Shown: positions 8,318 to 20,300 of the stretch, one piece after another
Position numbering within the stretch: position 1 is the first letter of the stretch
Layout of the letters: each line of letters opens with the position of its first letter
DNA from: Paenibacillus sp. JCM 18996
GTDB taxonomy: Bacteria > Bacillota > Bacilli > Paenibacillales > NBRC-103111
Assembly: GCA_001313085.1 (NCBI GenBank)
Contig: BBFE01000026.1
Location: 1 to 54,057 of the forward strand
DNA length: 54,057 nucleotides
Direction of reading: 5' to 3'
Made by a program: the position numbers and the translations under genes
Notes under the pieces: generated by a model
Seen by the model: the letters and a program-made list of their open reading frames with translations, nothing else
The model's database searches: none
What the model was told of the DNA's origin: nothing

Positions 8318-10580
8318 ATGAATTCATTGGAATGGCAAGCGGAAACACAGCGTCTGGATGAAGTCAAAGGGGTGATCCGGCGCCAGATCGACAGTATGCA
8401 GGACACCGTAGAGCACCGCAAATCGGAAATGCGTGAGCTCCGCGAGGAGTTCTGGGACGACACGACTCTGAATACAGCGAACAAAGACGACCTGATGGAA
8501 ATGAAAGCGAGCATAACGCAGCAGTCGAGGCTCATCCAGGAACAGGAGCGCAGCTACTCCAGAGCCGAATTGGCTATCAGGCACTGCGGAGGCTGCTGCC
8601 TTCCCCTTACTTCGGACGGGTGGATTTTACGGAAAAGGGCGCAAGCGAACCATATACCATTTACATTGGTGTGGCTACGATAACGGATGAAACGTCAAAC
8701 GAACCCGTCGTTTTGGACTGGAGGGCCCCGATTTCCCAGCTGTTCTACGATCACACTCACGGACCCGCGGAGTATGAAACGCCGGTAGGAAAGCAGGAAG
8801 TGGACATACGCTTGAAGCGGCAGTATATCATTCGAGACGGGCGGCTCGAGAATATGCTCGACACGGGCGTCCACGTCGTGGATGAAATGCTCCAGACGAT
8901 GCTGACGCAGAGCGCCGATGACCGGATGAAGTCGATCGTCACTACGATACAGAGCGAGCAAAACCAGGTGATCCGTGAGACGCGATATCCCCTTGTCATC
9001 GTGCAGGGTGCTGCGGGAAGCGGTAAAACCTCCGTTGCCCTGCAGAGGGCGGCCTATCTGCTGTACAAATACCGGAATACGCTGGCAGCCGAGCAGATGA
9101 TCCTGTTTTCGCCGAATTCCCTGTTTAACGACTATGTATCGAATGTCCTCCCGGAGCTTGGCGAGAACAATATGCGGCAGACAACGCTTCCCGATGTGGT
9201 GGCGCATTCCTTGCATGCATGGAAGAAGGAGACGGAGGACTCCTACGGGCAGCTGGAAGCCCTGCTCACTGCGGAAGACGGACCGGATTATGAGGCAAGG
9301 CTGGCGGGAATCGAGTGGAAATCGTCGCACGATTTTGTCCGGCTCATTCAAACTTATGTGAAGATGCTGCAGGAACAAGGCATGATGTTTACAAGCTTCC
9401 GGATTGAAGATAGAGATATACTTTCGGGGCACAGGATCGGGAACTATTTTTTTACAGTAAAAATACCCACCTCCCGGTCAGCAGACGCCTGGAAAAACTG
9501 AAAGAGCGAGTCGAGGGCGAGCTGGAGGTGCTGCAAAAGGAAGAGGAGCGCGCCTATACCAAGAGCTGGTCAGGGTTCCCCAATATATCGGGACGGACGT
9601 GGAGCTCAGGCAACAGAGCCGGAAGACGATGAACAAAGTTTTCACCGATTTCAGAGCCAGCGTAGAGCGCCTCGAATTTATCGACGTGGAATCGATGTAC
9701 AGACGGATTTTCTCGGATATGGAGCTGCTGGATAAGCTTCTGCGCGAAAGCGGTGTGAACAAGCCCGAACAATGGAATGCGATCGCTTCGCAAACGTTGG
9801 AAAAGATGGAGCATGGAATTATCGCCTACGAGGACGGCGCGGCTGCGCTTTATTTTATGGAGCTGCTGGAGGGAAACCGGCTTTACTCCGGGATCCGCCA
9901 CGTCATTGTGGACGAAGCCCAGGACTATTCTCCTATCCACTATGCGCTGCTGCATGCGATGTTCCCTCACAGCCATATGACCTTATTGGGAGACCTGAAC
10001 CAGGGCATCTTCCCTTATTCAAGCGGCCGGAACTACGAGTATGTACGCGAGCGTTACGGAAGCGACAGGACCCGGATGTTTGTGCTGCATAAGAGCTACA
10101 GATCCACGAAAGAAATTGTGGAGCTGTCAAAACGCATTGTACCGGAAGGAGAAAATGTGAAGGCCTACAGCCGCAGCGGCGAGCAGCCGGTTATAGATAA
10201 GGCCACTTCCCAAGAGGAATTGACCCGGCTGGTCTCTTCGGACATACAACGTCTTCAGGAGCAGGGCGCAAGATCCATTGCGGTGCTATGCAAAACGGCA
10301 AAAGAAAGTCTGGCCGCCTATGAGCTGCTGCAGCCGCTTGCGCCTTTGAAGCTGATCACGAAAGATACCCGCACCTTTGTGTCCGGAGTGCTCCTGATGC
10401 CCGCGTACTTCGCGAAAGGCTTGGAATTCGACGCTGTCATCATTTTTTAATGCCGATGAGGAGATATACGGAAGAGAGAACGAGCGCAAATTGTTTTATA
10501 CCGCTTGTACAAGAGCGCTGCATCACCTGCATGTATACCATACGGGCCGGCTGACCCCTTTTCTGAGCGGCAATCAGTAA
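8318..10580 (+). CDS. helD: HelD-type superfamily 1 helicase, RNA polymerase recycling factor
   Basis: Across repaired frames this is a protein of about 754 residues. It starts with a coiled-coil arm (residues 1-95), then PSPYFGRVDF. The P-loop GAAGSGKTSVA lies near residue 230 (about 9010-9035), the Walker B motif VIVDEAQDYS near residue 530, and GDLNQGI, KSYRST and the C-terminal KGLEFDAVIIF and FYTACTRA motifs follow. In Gram-positive bacteria HelD removes RNA polymerase stalled on DNA. GGAGGT precedes the ATG at 8318 by 8 bases. Frame breaks: a C lost near 8575, a G lost near 9440, a C lost near 9580, and T6 instead of T5 at 10443-10448. Every motif survives, so the gene is probably intact in the cell. 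Confidence 0.87.
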
Positions 10581-10670
10581 TTTTTTTATAGTAATAAGCG
10601 CAGGTTGAAGCGGAGGGATTATCCTTTTCTGGACAATTCATAAAACCGCCCTGTTAGGGCTGTTGATAAT

Positions 10671-10705
10671 AAGGGTTGGAAAGCACAGTGCTTCTCAACC
10701 CTTTT
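10671..10705 (+). terminator. Terminator-like hairpin after helD
   Basis: AAGGGTTG pairs with CAACCCTT, with inner partial pairing AAAGCAC/GTGCTT, and TTTTATATC follows. Confidence 0.6.
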
Positions 10706-11000
10706 ATATCACTTTTCTCCAAATAAACACCCATTGCACCCAATACGAATTGCATACATTGATGCAAATTATCCATGCGAAATCTTCCAATCATACTATG
10801 TGCAAATGCAGGCCAATCCAGACCTTATGTGTGCCAGTTACTTCAATAAGAAAATCAACATAAAAGTTTAACATTCTCGTTATTTTGGTACATTTCGGCG
10901 TGCAGTAGGCCTTTGGCATTAGTCCGCTCAGTAGGAAATAGGTTGCAAGTATGTTGCATTTAGACCATGAATCCTTTATTCTATTTATTAGGAATTACAT
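10706..11000. other. Intergenic region, no gene seen
   Basis: An AT-rich stretch of about 300 bases. Short open frames here lack a ribosome binding site and have no recognisable product. Its 3' end probably carries the promoter of the riboswitch transcript (TATTATAA near 11000-11008, no clear -35). Confidence 0.5.
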
Positions 11001-11028
11001 ATTATAACAAGATTCGATAGAAATCGAT

Positions 11029-11113
11029 ATTGGCATACATGACGAAAGTCAGCGACGCAATGCTACAGGAGCTTACGCGTATCTGTGGATCCGCATGCCA
11101 GCCAGTTGCCGAA
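11029..11113 (+). ncRNA. Cyclic-di-GMP-I (GEMM) riboswitch
   Basis: The conserved GEMM skeleton is legible. The 5' strand GGCA at 11032-11035 can pair with TGCC at 11107-11110 (P1). TGAC-GAAA-GTCA forms the stem with the GNRA tetraloop. GCGACGCAA carries the ligand-binding core. CTACAGG starts the second stem, and ATGCCAGCCAGTTGCCGAA closes the element. Differences from the usual sequence are GGCATAC for GGCAAAC and GCAATGC for GCAAAGC. The aptamer is followed by two overlapping hairpins, one a terminator, and then the gene at 11201. The sign of control (on or off) cannot be read from the sequence alone. Confidence 0.85.
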
Positions 11114-11143
11114 GAAACAAGGGATGCTAGTTATAGCAGAATC

Positions 11144-11169
11144 CCTCCTTCTTGATGGGGAGGTTTTTT
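11144..11169 (+). terminator. Expression-platform terminator of the cyclic-di-GMP riboswitch
   Basis: CCTCC pairs with GGAGG and six T follow. An alternative hairpin just upstream, GGGAT...ATCCC with inner GCTA/TAGC at 11121-11145, shares bases with the terminator arm. The two structures are therefore mutually exclusive, as in a transcriptional switch. Confidence 0.7.
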
Positions 11170-11200
11170 CATATTTTTTTTGCAGGGAAGGAGGCTCCTC

Positions 11201-11497
11201 ATGCCGTCGATGTATCAGGAAGTGAGAAATGAAGGGTTTTATCTGAAGAACGGGGAAGATGCGATTAAGGTTTCGTATTCATCCAAAGGACCGCTGCTGA
11301 CCGTAAATGACGAAAGCTACCCGCTGAGCGGCGATAATTGGGACGTTGAGTTCTACGCCGGCAAAGTGTCCCATGTTTTCGTTCTCTATTGGGAAGGTCA
11401 AGTGAAGCTGTCTGTACGTTACCCTGCCAATCTCGATCTTCTGATGAACTTGTACCACTATCTTCAGTGGAGTCGCGTAAATAAACAGCTGGCCTAG
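11201..11497 (+). CDS. Uncharacterised 98-residue protein under cyclic-di-GMP riboswitch control
   Basis: I do not recognise this family. The protein is small and acidic, with alternating beta-strand-like segments: FYLKNGEDAIKVSYSS, PLLTVNDESYPLSGD, WDVEFYAGKVSHVFVLYW and GQVKLSVRY. A C-terminal helix (LDLLMNLYHYLQW) follows. It has no signal peptide, membrane helix, cysteine, or PilZ RxxxR or DxSxxG motif. GGAAGGAGG lies 6 bases before ATG 11201, which decides that start over an in-frame TTG upstream. It is the only gene between the riboswitch and a terminator, so it is the likely regulated output. A role in motility, adhesion or biofilm control is suggested only by the kind of riboswitch. 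The frame is unbroken. Confidence 0.8.
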   Translation: MPSMYQEVRNEGFYLKNGEDAIKVSYSSKGPLLTVNDESYPLSGDNWDVEFYAGKVSHVFVLYWEGQVKLSVRYPANLDLLMNLYHYLQWSRVNKQLA

Positions 11498-11528
11498 CCG
11501 GATATCATAGAATTGATTGATACTAAAG

Positions 11529-11553
11529 GATCTCATTTGGAGGTCTTTTTTTT
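11529..11553 (+). terminator. Terminator after the riboswitch-controlled gene
   Basis: GATCTC pairs with GAGGTC (one G-T pair) and eight T follow. Confidence 0.7.
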
Positions 11554-11569
11554 GTTAAAATGATACTAC

Positions 11570-11599
11570 TTTACATACGCGGGACAAAAGAGCTATGAT
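11570..11599 (+). promoter_or_regulatory. Promoter for ilvA
   Basis: TTTACA at 11570-11575 and TATGAT at 11594-11599 are separated by 18 bases. The gene begins about 55 bases downstream. Confidence 0.62.
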
Positions 11600-11652
11600 T
11601 AGTCTAATTTTGATGGATTAGAGCTTGTCTCGCCTGGGGAGGTAACGTTTTT

Positions 11653-12901
11653 TTGGGAAAGGTTACGATAGAAAACATCTTGCTGCGTACCATACGGTAA
11701 AAGAAGCCGCCGTGCAGACACCGCTGCAAAGAAATGCCATTTTATCGGACAGATATCAATGCAACGTTTATTTGAAGAGGGAAGACCTGCAGGTGGTCAG
11801 ATCCTTCAAGATCCGCGGAGCCTATTACCTGATGAAAAGCCTGTCCGATGAGCAGCTGGCCCGCGGAGTGGTATGCGCCAGTGCGGGAAATCACGCCCAG
11901 GGGGTTGCTTTTTTTTCCTGCAAAGCATTGGGGGTCACGGGCAATATCTTCATGCCGTCCACGACGCCAAGGCAGAAAATTACACAGGTGAAGCTGTTCG
12001 GGGGCCCTTTTGTGGAGGTGATTTTGACGGGGGATACGTTCGATGACGCTTTGAGTGAAGCGTTGAAATATTGTGAGGACCACTCCAAAGTGTTCATACA
12101 TCCTTTCGACGACGCCAAAGTGATTGCGGGACAAGGGACGGTTGCGGTAGAAATTCTGAATGAGATCAAAGTTCCCGTGGATTATTTGTTCACCTCGATA
12201 GGTGGGGGAGGCCTCGCTTCCGGGGTAGGTACCTATATCAAAGCGGTCAGTCCTCATACCAGCATGATCGGAGTGGAGCCGCAGGGGGCGCGTCCATGAA
12301 GCAGTCTTCGGAACGGCAAGAGATCGTCGTGCTGGACAATATGGATAAATTCGTGGACGGGGCCGCTGTGCGCCGGGTCGGCGAGATCACATTTGACATA
12401 TGCAATCAGGTGATCGACGAATACGTGCTTGTTCCGGAAGGAAAAGTGTGTACGTCCATACTGGAGCTCTATAACGAGAACGCTATCGTTGCGGAGCCCG
12501 CGGGCGCCCTGCCGATTGCAGCGCTGGATGCTTACTCGGAGCGGATCATCGGGAAGAACGTGGTCTGTATCGTAAGCGGCGGCAACAACGATATTGAAAG
12601 AATGCAGGAGATTAAGGAAAGATCATTGATTTATGAGGGGATGAAGCATTATTTTACGATCAACTTCCTCAACGGGCCGGAGCTTTACGGGAATTTCTGG
12701 ATGAGGTTCTCGGACCGACGGACGATATTGCGAGGTTCGAATATACCAAAAAAGAACAGCCGCGAGAATGGTCCCGCACTTGTAGGCATTGAGCTCAAGC
12801 ATAAAGATGACTATGAGCCGCTGATTGATAGAATGGTCAAGAAAGGCGTGCAATTCGCCGAGATCAACAAAGACCCTTATTTGTTCCATTTGTTGATTTG
12901 A
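11653..12901 (+). CDS. ilvA: Threonine dehydratase (threonine ammonia-lyase), biosynthetic IlvA
   Basis: The enzyme deaminates threonine to 2-oxobutanoate, the first step of isoleucine synthesis, using pyridoxal phosphate. The cofactor lysine motif [22 protein letters not shown], the glycine loop [10 protein letters not shown] and the late SGGNND are present. One C-terminal ACT-like domain follows, ending [11 protein letters not shown]. The length is about 415 residues. GGGGAGGT precedes a TTG at 11653, but the exact start is unsure because it abuts a T7 run. Indels: one G lost in ENILAAYH (about 11685), T8 for T5 at 11909-11916 (in frame, AFSC becomes AFFSC), one C lost near 12291, and paired errors near 12667 and 12745 that cancel within the ACT domain. 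Confidence 0.87.
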
Positions 12902-12955
12902 CGGGTGTGGAATTATAAATTGTCCAAAAGAATCTCCCAAAAGTAGAATCTCCTA

Positions 12956-12984
12956 TTGCCAGAAACGAGGTATAGTGGTAATAT
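12956..12984 (+). promoter_or_regulatory. Promoter upstream of the SLH lipoprotein gene
   Basis: TTGCCA at 12956-12961 and TAATAT at 12979-12984 are 17 bases apart. A terminator-like hairpin at 13009 lies between this promoter and the start codon, so transcription into the gene may be attenuated. Confidence 0.5.
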
Positions 12985-13008
12985 AAACAGGAAAGTGACG
13001 AGCGGAGG

Positions 13009-13052
13009 AACCGCCTGTGATTGCGTGTATACGTGATCCGGGCGGTTTTTTT
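13009..13052 (+). terminator. Terminator or attenuator hairpin in the leader of the SLH lipoprotein gene
   Basis: AACCGCC pairs with GGGCGGTT across a 23-base loop and seven T follow. It serves either as the delayed ilvA terminator or, given the promoter at 12956, as an attenuator. Confidence 0.7.
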
Positions 13053-13139
13053 GTTTTTTCTCACAATATTTGTCCTCATTGCCGAAACAAGTAATGCTAG
13101 AATTTTCAATTCACAATCAATAGAACGGAGTGACAGTTA

Positions 13140-14247
13140 TGTTTAACGGCAGACTTGCAGTAACTTTATTGCTGTCTTCGATTGTCGTATCGGGCTGCAG
13201 CCAGACCGGCTTTACGCCAACGGCGGCAGCGGAGACCAGGAAGGCCGTACAGTTTAAGGATATTGGCGGCCATTGGGCAAAGGACACTATTAGTCTGGCG
13301 GTGAGCAAAGGCTATGTTGACGGGTACGTTGACGGAAGTTTTTTTTGCCGGATATGAAGGTAACGAGAGCGGAGTTTATTAAATTAACGATGTCAGGCTT
13401 AGGAAAATATGTTGTCCCTGATAATGGGCTCGAATGGTATAGACTATGTGGCGGCAGCGGTCAACGGAGGGATTCTGACAGAGGGAGAGTTTTCGGGCAG
13501 CCAGATGAATGAGCCGATCACCCGCCAGGAAATGGCCCGGATCGTCGTCCGCGCAGCAGCTCCGAGTGTAAAGCCGGCGACGGACGAGGAATTTATGTAT
13601 GAAGCGACGAAAGCGGGGCTGATTCAAGGTTTGAGCGGTGGGGAGCTTGGCAGGGAAGAAGCGACTACTCGGGCGCAATCGGTCACTGTGATTGAACGGA
13701 TTCTTACAGTGAAGTCGGGCGGCAAGCTGCCGGTGGACAAAGCGGCAGTCAGCTATGCAGAAGTGGACTGGCGCGGGACAAACCTGTTCACGATGTGGAA
13801 TTCGAAGCCGGTGCAGTTTCCTTTGGAAATTACTCTTGGAAGTGGCATTAAACTAACGATCTATCAGATGATTGTCGTGGATATGACTGATCCGAGTGGG
13901 GCTTATTATGAGGGGTTTAGGCAGATGAATGTAGAGGGACGTAGAGGGCCTCTCAATAACGAGTATGTCATAGGTTATAAAATCAGCGTCAAGAACGAAA
14001 CAGTAAAGCAGCATGAGACAACTGCACTGCCGTTTTTTTAATGAATATGGTGGATTACAATTGGACTTATTCTAACCAAGATATCAACGGGTTCTGGCTA
14101 GATCAAGTCGCGAACAAAGATGGTTGGCTATTCTTTAACCAAAAGAAAGACATTGTTGACGAGAGAATTAAAAAAAGTGGGGTTTGTCAGAAATATATTT
14201 TTTTAAACAAGGCCATAGGTGGGTCCGTACCTTTAAACAAAGAATAA
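13140..14247 (+). CDS. SLH-domain cell-surface lipoprotein
   Basis: The first residues form a lipoprotein signal peptide with lipobox VVSGC at Cys20. S-layer homology repeats follow: VQFKDIGGHWAKDTISLAV near residue 38, KVTRAEFIKLTMSGLG, YVAAAVNGGI and EPITRQEMARIVVRA. SLH domains bind pyruvylated secondary wall polymers, so the protein should sit on the wall face of the membrane. The C-terminal 200 residues resemble no family I know. GGAGTGA lies 7 bases before the ATG. Frame breaks: T8 at 13339-13346 (six expected), a second shift near 13430, and T7 at 14033-14039 (five expected), after which the frame runs on to the TAA at 14247. The gene precedes a giant exported protein and may help anchor or export it. 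Confidence 0.75.
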
Positions 14248-14260
14248 TCCGCTGCTGCTG

Positions 14261-14288
14261 AAAGTCCCTGATTAAAATTGGGGACTTT
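14261..14288 (+). terminator. Hairpin between the SLH lipoprotein gene and the giant surface-protein gene
   Basis: AAAGTCCC pairs with GGGACTTT across a 12-base loop. No T run follows, so it may be a weak terminator or a processing site that lowers downstream expression. Confidence 0.4.
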
Positions 14289-14319
14289 ATGGAGTCATCT
14301 GATTAGGGGAGTGAAGGCT

Positions 14320-17300
14320 GTGAATAGTAGAAAGAGAATAATAACCAGTGGAATATCCATATTGCTTGTCATTACTATTGTGATCGGATCTTTTTTTATT
14401 ACCTGCCGATTCCGCGCAAGCTCAAAGGCTATATATTGATTTTACAAATTGTTCGTTGTCCGGCAGTACATTGCAAGATTTCTATTCGCCAAATAAAAGT
14501 TTGCCGATGAATCTCAACTTGGCCGGAGGGGCCCCATTCTAGGTTATAAAGTATATGACAAAAAATGGGTTATTGCTCACCAATCAAGGCACTCTAAATG
14601 GCAATACATTAGCGATCACGGTAAATGGAACAGCTCAAAAGTTATACGGAAAAAAATTCTACCAATCCGGGTCATCATATTTATCGTCTTCCTAACGGAA
14701 AGCGTTGGGAACATAAGGGACAAAAAAAACTCCTGCCATTCAATTTAACCCTCCGTCAGACACCTTCAAAGGGGGAACTATTACCCAATATCCAGGCATT
14801 ATCCCCTTGGATGGATATGATCGGGATACCAGTAAAGTATTACCACAATACCCGACGGACTTAAGATATGCGTATAATTACGATAATTCTAATATGCCCG
14901 TACAAGATCAGGCTCCCAATAATGATTTTGTGGGGGCAGCTGTAACCAGAGCTTATGAAGCGCCACCGGCAACAGAGTTTTACCCACCTCTTGCTGGCTC
15001 AGAACCTGGTAAAGAGGTACCTGATAAAAATGGACAATGCAGACATTGGATAAATTAGACCTCTCTAGCATTACCATACATTACGCAGAAGCAACAGCTG
15101 ACACCCCACATATTCAGCCTTTCTTTTGGGGACCATCACCTACTAAAAGTGGTTTTGGCGATATTAAAGTTCGTTTGATGCTAACCGAAAACCTTACCGA
15201 TCCAAAGGATTATTATCAAACACCAGACCTCACGGATCCCACCGGCATCGGTGAAGATCGCAACTATTTTATGACCGTGGACACTTTCTGGAGCGGGACG
15301 ACTTACGTATACAGCGGTTATGTGGAAGTCGAATATGACCTAACCAAACCGGATCTGGTGCCGGTCAGCATCACCACCCCTGCAACGATACAGATCAACA
15401 CGCCTGTGGACTTTGATTTTTTCCTTTAAGAATAACGGTCGATACATAAATCAACCTTTTGAGATCAAGATCATCGATCGGGACACGGGGAGCACTGTTT
15501 TCCAGAAAAGGTATACCGGATACAGTGACCAGAGTCGCTTGGATAAGGGCGGAACGGTGACCGGAAAGTTCACCACCAGCTTCGCCACCAAAGGCACCCA
15601 GTACCTGCGGATATATGTGGATTCAGCAAACGATATTGATGAGGGTACAGACGGCGGGGAGAACAACAATTATGCGGATTACCCGTTCACGGTAAATTTC
15701 GGCTTAGACGGGGATTTTGAAATAGAACCTAATAAAATCCAATTCAGGGACTCTTTTAAACTGACACCGAAGCCTTTCACCATTCCAGCCGGCTGCAGCT
15801 ATTTCTCGCATCAGTACAAATTTGAGGGGCTTCAAACGTGGGTTTCCAATCTTATCAACAATCCAACCGCCGAGACCAATATGAGTTATTCGGACTATCA
15901 AGCAAAATTGGAGTGGGAAGTACACCGGTTTCCATCAATATTAGCACGGATTGCGGAGACAGCGGCTGGATCAAGCAAAAGCTGCTGCAAGTGGATACGA
16001 GCTCCCGGCCGAACAGCCCGCCGCAGTTTAATATCGGATGGTTCACCGACAGCAACCGCTATGGTACAAGCCCGGATGCGAATCCCACCGTTGTAGGCGG
16101 GAAGGTAAACGTAAGGGTCATTCACGATGCCGGTGCGGGAGAACCAAAAGACCCTGATGGTGACCCGATTACTTATACATGGGACTTTGATTCCAGCAGC
16201 AGCGCCTGGGTGCGAAATGTCGGCAACCAAGTGAAGGGCTCGTATGGACTGCATGATGAAGGCTATTACAATTTAATGGCAGATACGGCAGGGTTCCACA
16301 CCGTAACTGCAACCGCCTGCGATTCCTTGGGAGCCTGCAGCACGCGCTCATCTACTTTTGAAGTGATTCCGCCGAATCCCATCCGAAGGCGGCCTGTCCG
16401 CCCGAAACGAAAGCATTCCGGCCGGTTCCCGCTTCATCGTTTAGCGCTCAGAAAAGCTACAGCCCGCTGGGAAGAACCATCGATCACTCCAAGGATGTAT
16501 GGAACAATAAATTACCGAGCTATTCCAACGATACGACGAACGATATAACAGCCAATGTGACGCTTGCGCAGGTGACGGACAGTAGCGGATTACAGTCTCT
16601 TTCCAAAGATGCCGACACCTGCAGTATCGTTGTACATCCGGATTTGCCGCCGATTGCGAAGCTGCAGGTGCCGCCGCTTGGAATCCGGAACCAAAACATT
16701 ACCATTTTGAATAAATCGTATTCTCCAGACGGAGACCCTATTATTCGGATGAATTACAAATACAAATACGATTGGGGAAACAACGGATTTTACGATGATG
16801 GATGGTATGACATTCCGGGGGATCTGAACGGTTTCAATTTCAACCCGCCAAAGGTCGGGAAGTACTATTTCTACGCGCAGGCCTGTGAAGAATATCAATG
16901 CGGCGACACCTCCTCGACGAATGTTTTTTTCGCTGGTGCTTGATGTTGTGAATGACGCTCCTGAGGTGTCCTTTACGGCAGCGGGCAAAAAATGATCAGC
17001 CGACACTTACCGTTGCTTCCTACTACTCACCGGATGCGATCTATAACAATTGGCCTTTATATGAAACGGATTCGAATACCGTGATCCAAGACAAGTCCAA
17101 ATCGTATGAGCTAAGGAACGGATATTTGAGGTCAAAAGAAGGAAAAGACTTCCATAATCAGGATTACGTCCTGGATGCTAAGAATGCTATGGGTGGGGAT
17201 ATACCATTGAACCAGTTACGATGCCTGACAACGGCTATGGTAATAACCGGCTTTCGCATGGAGATCCATTGCTGGAAATGTGACTTATCGTCCAATGAAA

Positions 17301-20300
17301 GACCCGACTGACGTAACAAAAAAACATCCCTGCTTATACATGGAAATCTACCGATCAATCACAAGACCCTAATGCCCGTAATTGGCTTTATAACAGCAGA
17401 CCCTATTTTGGATTCAATAAGAAATACGTCTACTTTAATTACAAGGGTAAAATATGGGGCTTAAATAAGTATAAAATGAATGACCCTAACCCTTATGATT
17501 TTACAACAGGAAATTTTGATATCGGGGGAAAAAAAGGGAATCTTTGCGGAAAATAATTTCTACGTTGCGGACTCCGTTATTTTCGCTCAGAGATACGCTA
17601 CTTATTGGAATGATAACGGTGATCCGACATATGACCGTGATTTGGTATCAATCGATGCGGTAACAGGACAAAAAAAGTTGGAGAATCTTACAATAAGAAT
17701 GTACCCATTCAGGCCATTACCTCAGCCTTTACTTACGGTGACAATATCATTGTAAGTGACGGCGTGGGTGATGATGTAAGACACTTTGCCGAATATGATA
17801 AAAAAACTTTAACGTACTCCGTCAATTGACCTTGCCTAATCTGGCTCCCGCTTTTCGGTCCGGCTATAGCAGCTCTTATACTTGGAAATTCATGACTTCC
17901 AGACCGTTTAGAGGGGCGGACGGAGAATTGTACGTCTATCAACAAGCGTATGCGGTAGGCGCAACCAAAGGCGGAGCAGGTATTCCGCTATATGGCGATT
18001 ATGCGGTTGTCATAAAAAATCAATAGAGATTTGAGTATCGGGGGAACAACTCCGCTTATACTTCCGGGAATGACAAATGCAGGATGGTATAAAGGCACTT
18101 ATTGTAGCTCCTGCGCTGAGAATGACGGTATTACGGATAACTCTTTCCCATCCATTGTCGTCAATCCGTTAGCGAAGTTCATTATTGCCAGAAGCTATGG
18201 AAATGAGATTACAGATTCTGCTTATAACAAAATTTGGATGAGCAACATGTCTTCCTTCGAATCCAACAGAGGCAGCTATGAACAAGGGAGATTTTATGCA
18301 AGCAACGGCAGCTTCAGATTTGATTGGAATGGAAATATAGCAGGCACACAATCAGGAACAACAACTTCTGATGGCTATTACATGGACAGAAATGCTATCT
18401 ATGATGCTGGCGGTGCCTTAGTTTCAAGCTTAAATCCCTACTCGGCAGCTCAGGGAGCATCAGGCATGCAGAAAATAATCTTTAATGAATATGTCGGTGA
18501 CGGCATCATGCTTACCTTAACCAATGCGATCGACTCTAAAGGACTCATTTTTGGAATCGCAACAGGAACACCATCAACCAATCCGCTTGTTCATAAGGGC
18601 TTTGCGGTTGGACAGTTCCGTTCGCCCGTTGCAAAGGCAGATGCAGAGATTGGGTTAATCTTGAATATGGCGGATATAGATGGATCGGACAGAGCGGGGC
18701 TGTCTTTCCGGATGCAGGACTCCCTGAATAAATATACTGTAGAGACCGATGGTTCAACTGTATATCTCGCCCGCTATATAAACGGAAGTCGATCCGTGCT
18801 AGCACAGCAGGCTTACCCTTTAGTAAAAGGTACGGATTATGCCATTAAGGTAAAAGCGCAAGGCTCGACGATGAACGTGTGGTTTAATGGAATCCCGATG
18901 TTCAGCAATGTATCCGATTCGGCGTTCTCCAGCGGAACCTTTGGCATGTATTCCAATCGCTCCTTTGTAAACTTTAAAGGATTATATGCGAAGGACCTGG
19001 ACCCGGGTAATTCAACCGACTGGCTCACCAACTACGCGATTTGGGATGCAGGAACCGCCCGAGCCGACGTCCGCTACGATAATATTACCTGGACGGACCC
19101 GGAGAATGACCCGATTGCCGGAAGCTATAAGTGGAAATATGTTCAAACGCCGAAATTTTTTTGAACAATCAAGGATATTCAGCGATGAATGGCCAGACGT
19201 ATGACGGCCCTCAAATGGTTTTCGACAAAGTGGGCGTCTACGCAGTGACGCTGAATGCGCGAGACGATCCGCATCCGGATCACCGGTATCCGGACAACGC
19301 GTTTGACAGTTACAGAAAGTGGTCAAACTCCTTTACTCAAAACGTCGTCGTGCACAGAAGACCGGTGGCGCAGTTTACGCTCTCTGCCAATGGTGACGGC
19401 ACGATTGCATGGAACGACACTTCCTGGGATCCTGACCGGTTTGATCCGAACACCGGGGCAGCTTCGGCTCCTGATGTGACAGGCTACAATTACGCGGCGA
19501 ACCGGGGGATTTTGGAACGCAAATACTCTTATACCAGTCCGAGCGGTACCTTCGTAAACGGCAAATTGACCCGTCCATCGGAAGCGGGAACCTATACCGC
19601 TTATCTGCAGGTAAAAGATGAATATGGTGCTTGGAGTACTCCGGCCAGCTTTGACATTTATTCGGCAGGCGGATTGCTGCCTCATAACAAACCGGCGGCA
19701 ACACTTACTTATCCGAATGGTTCGCAAGCCAGTCCGACACTGGTTTATACGACCCGGCCGAACCTCACCTGGGCACAGTCCGATCCAGACGGGGATATTC
19801 TTAAGAGTTATGATATCCAGGTGCTCGATGAGTCCGGGGCTTACATTGTCGGCAGCGGGGAGACAGCGCAGTGGAGCAATGTGACCAATTGGACGGTACC
19901 GCTGGATTTGCAAACAGGAAAGAAATATCAAGTAAGAGTCCGGGTTGCCGACGACTACGATTGGTCAAATTGGTCCAATACCGGATGGATGATCATCAAC
20001 TCGCCGCCGAAAGTGAGCATCACCGATCCGAACGGACGGGACAAGGATACGTCAATGCTTATCGTCGATAACCGCAGGCCGCAGATCACATGGAGACAAT
20101 CGGATAAAGAAAACAATTTCTTCAAGAAGCTTTATATCCAGGTATTGGATCAATACGGCAACCTTCAGTATGAGACGGGATGGGACACTTGGCAGAATAC
20201 GGGCTCAAATACCAACAGCTTTACGATCCCGCAGGATTTGCCGACGAATGTGCCGCTGCAAGTAAAGATGAAAGTCACGGACGACGATCCTAATATATGG

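Noticed and set aside
10663..10863. 66-codon frame in the gap after helD
   Set aside because: Starts inside the terminator hairpin, lacks a binding site, and has atypical residue composition.
11570..11655. T-box leader for ilvA
   Set aside because: The interval from promoter to gene is only about 55 bases and lacks the T-box sequence TGGNACCGCG and a specifier stem.
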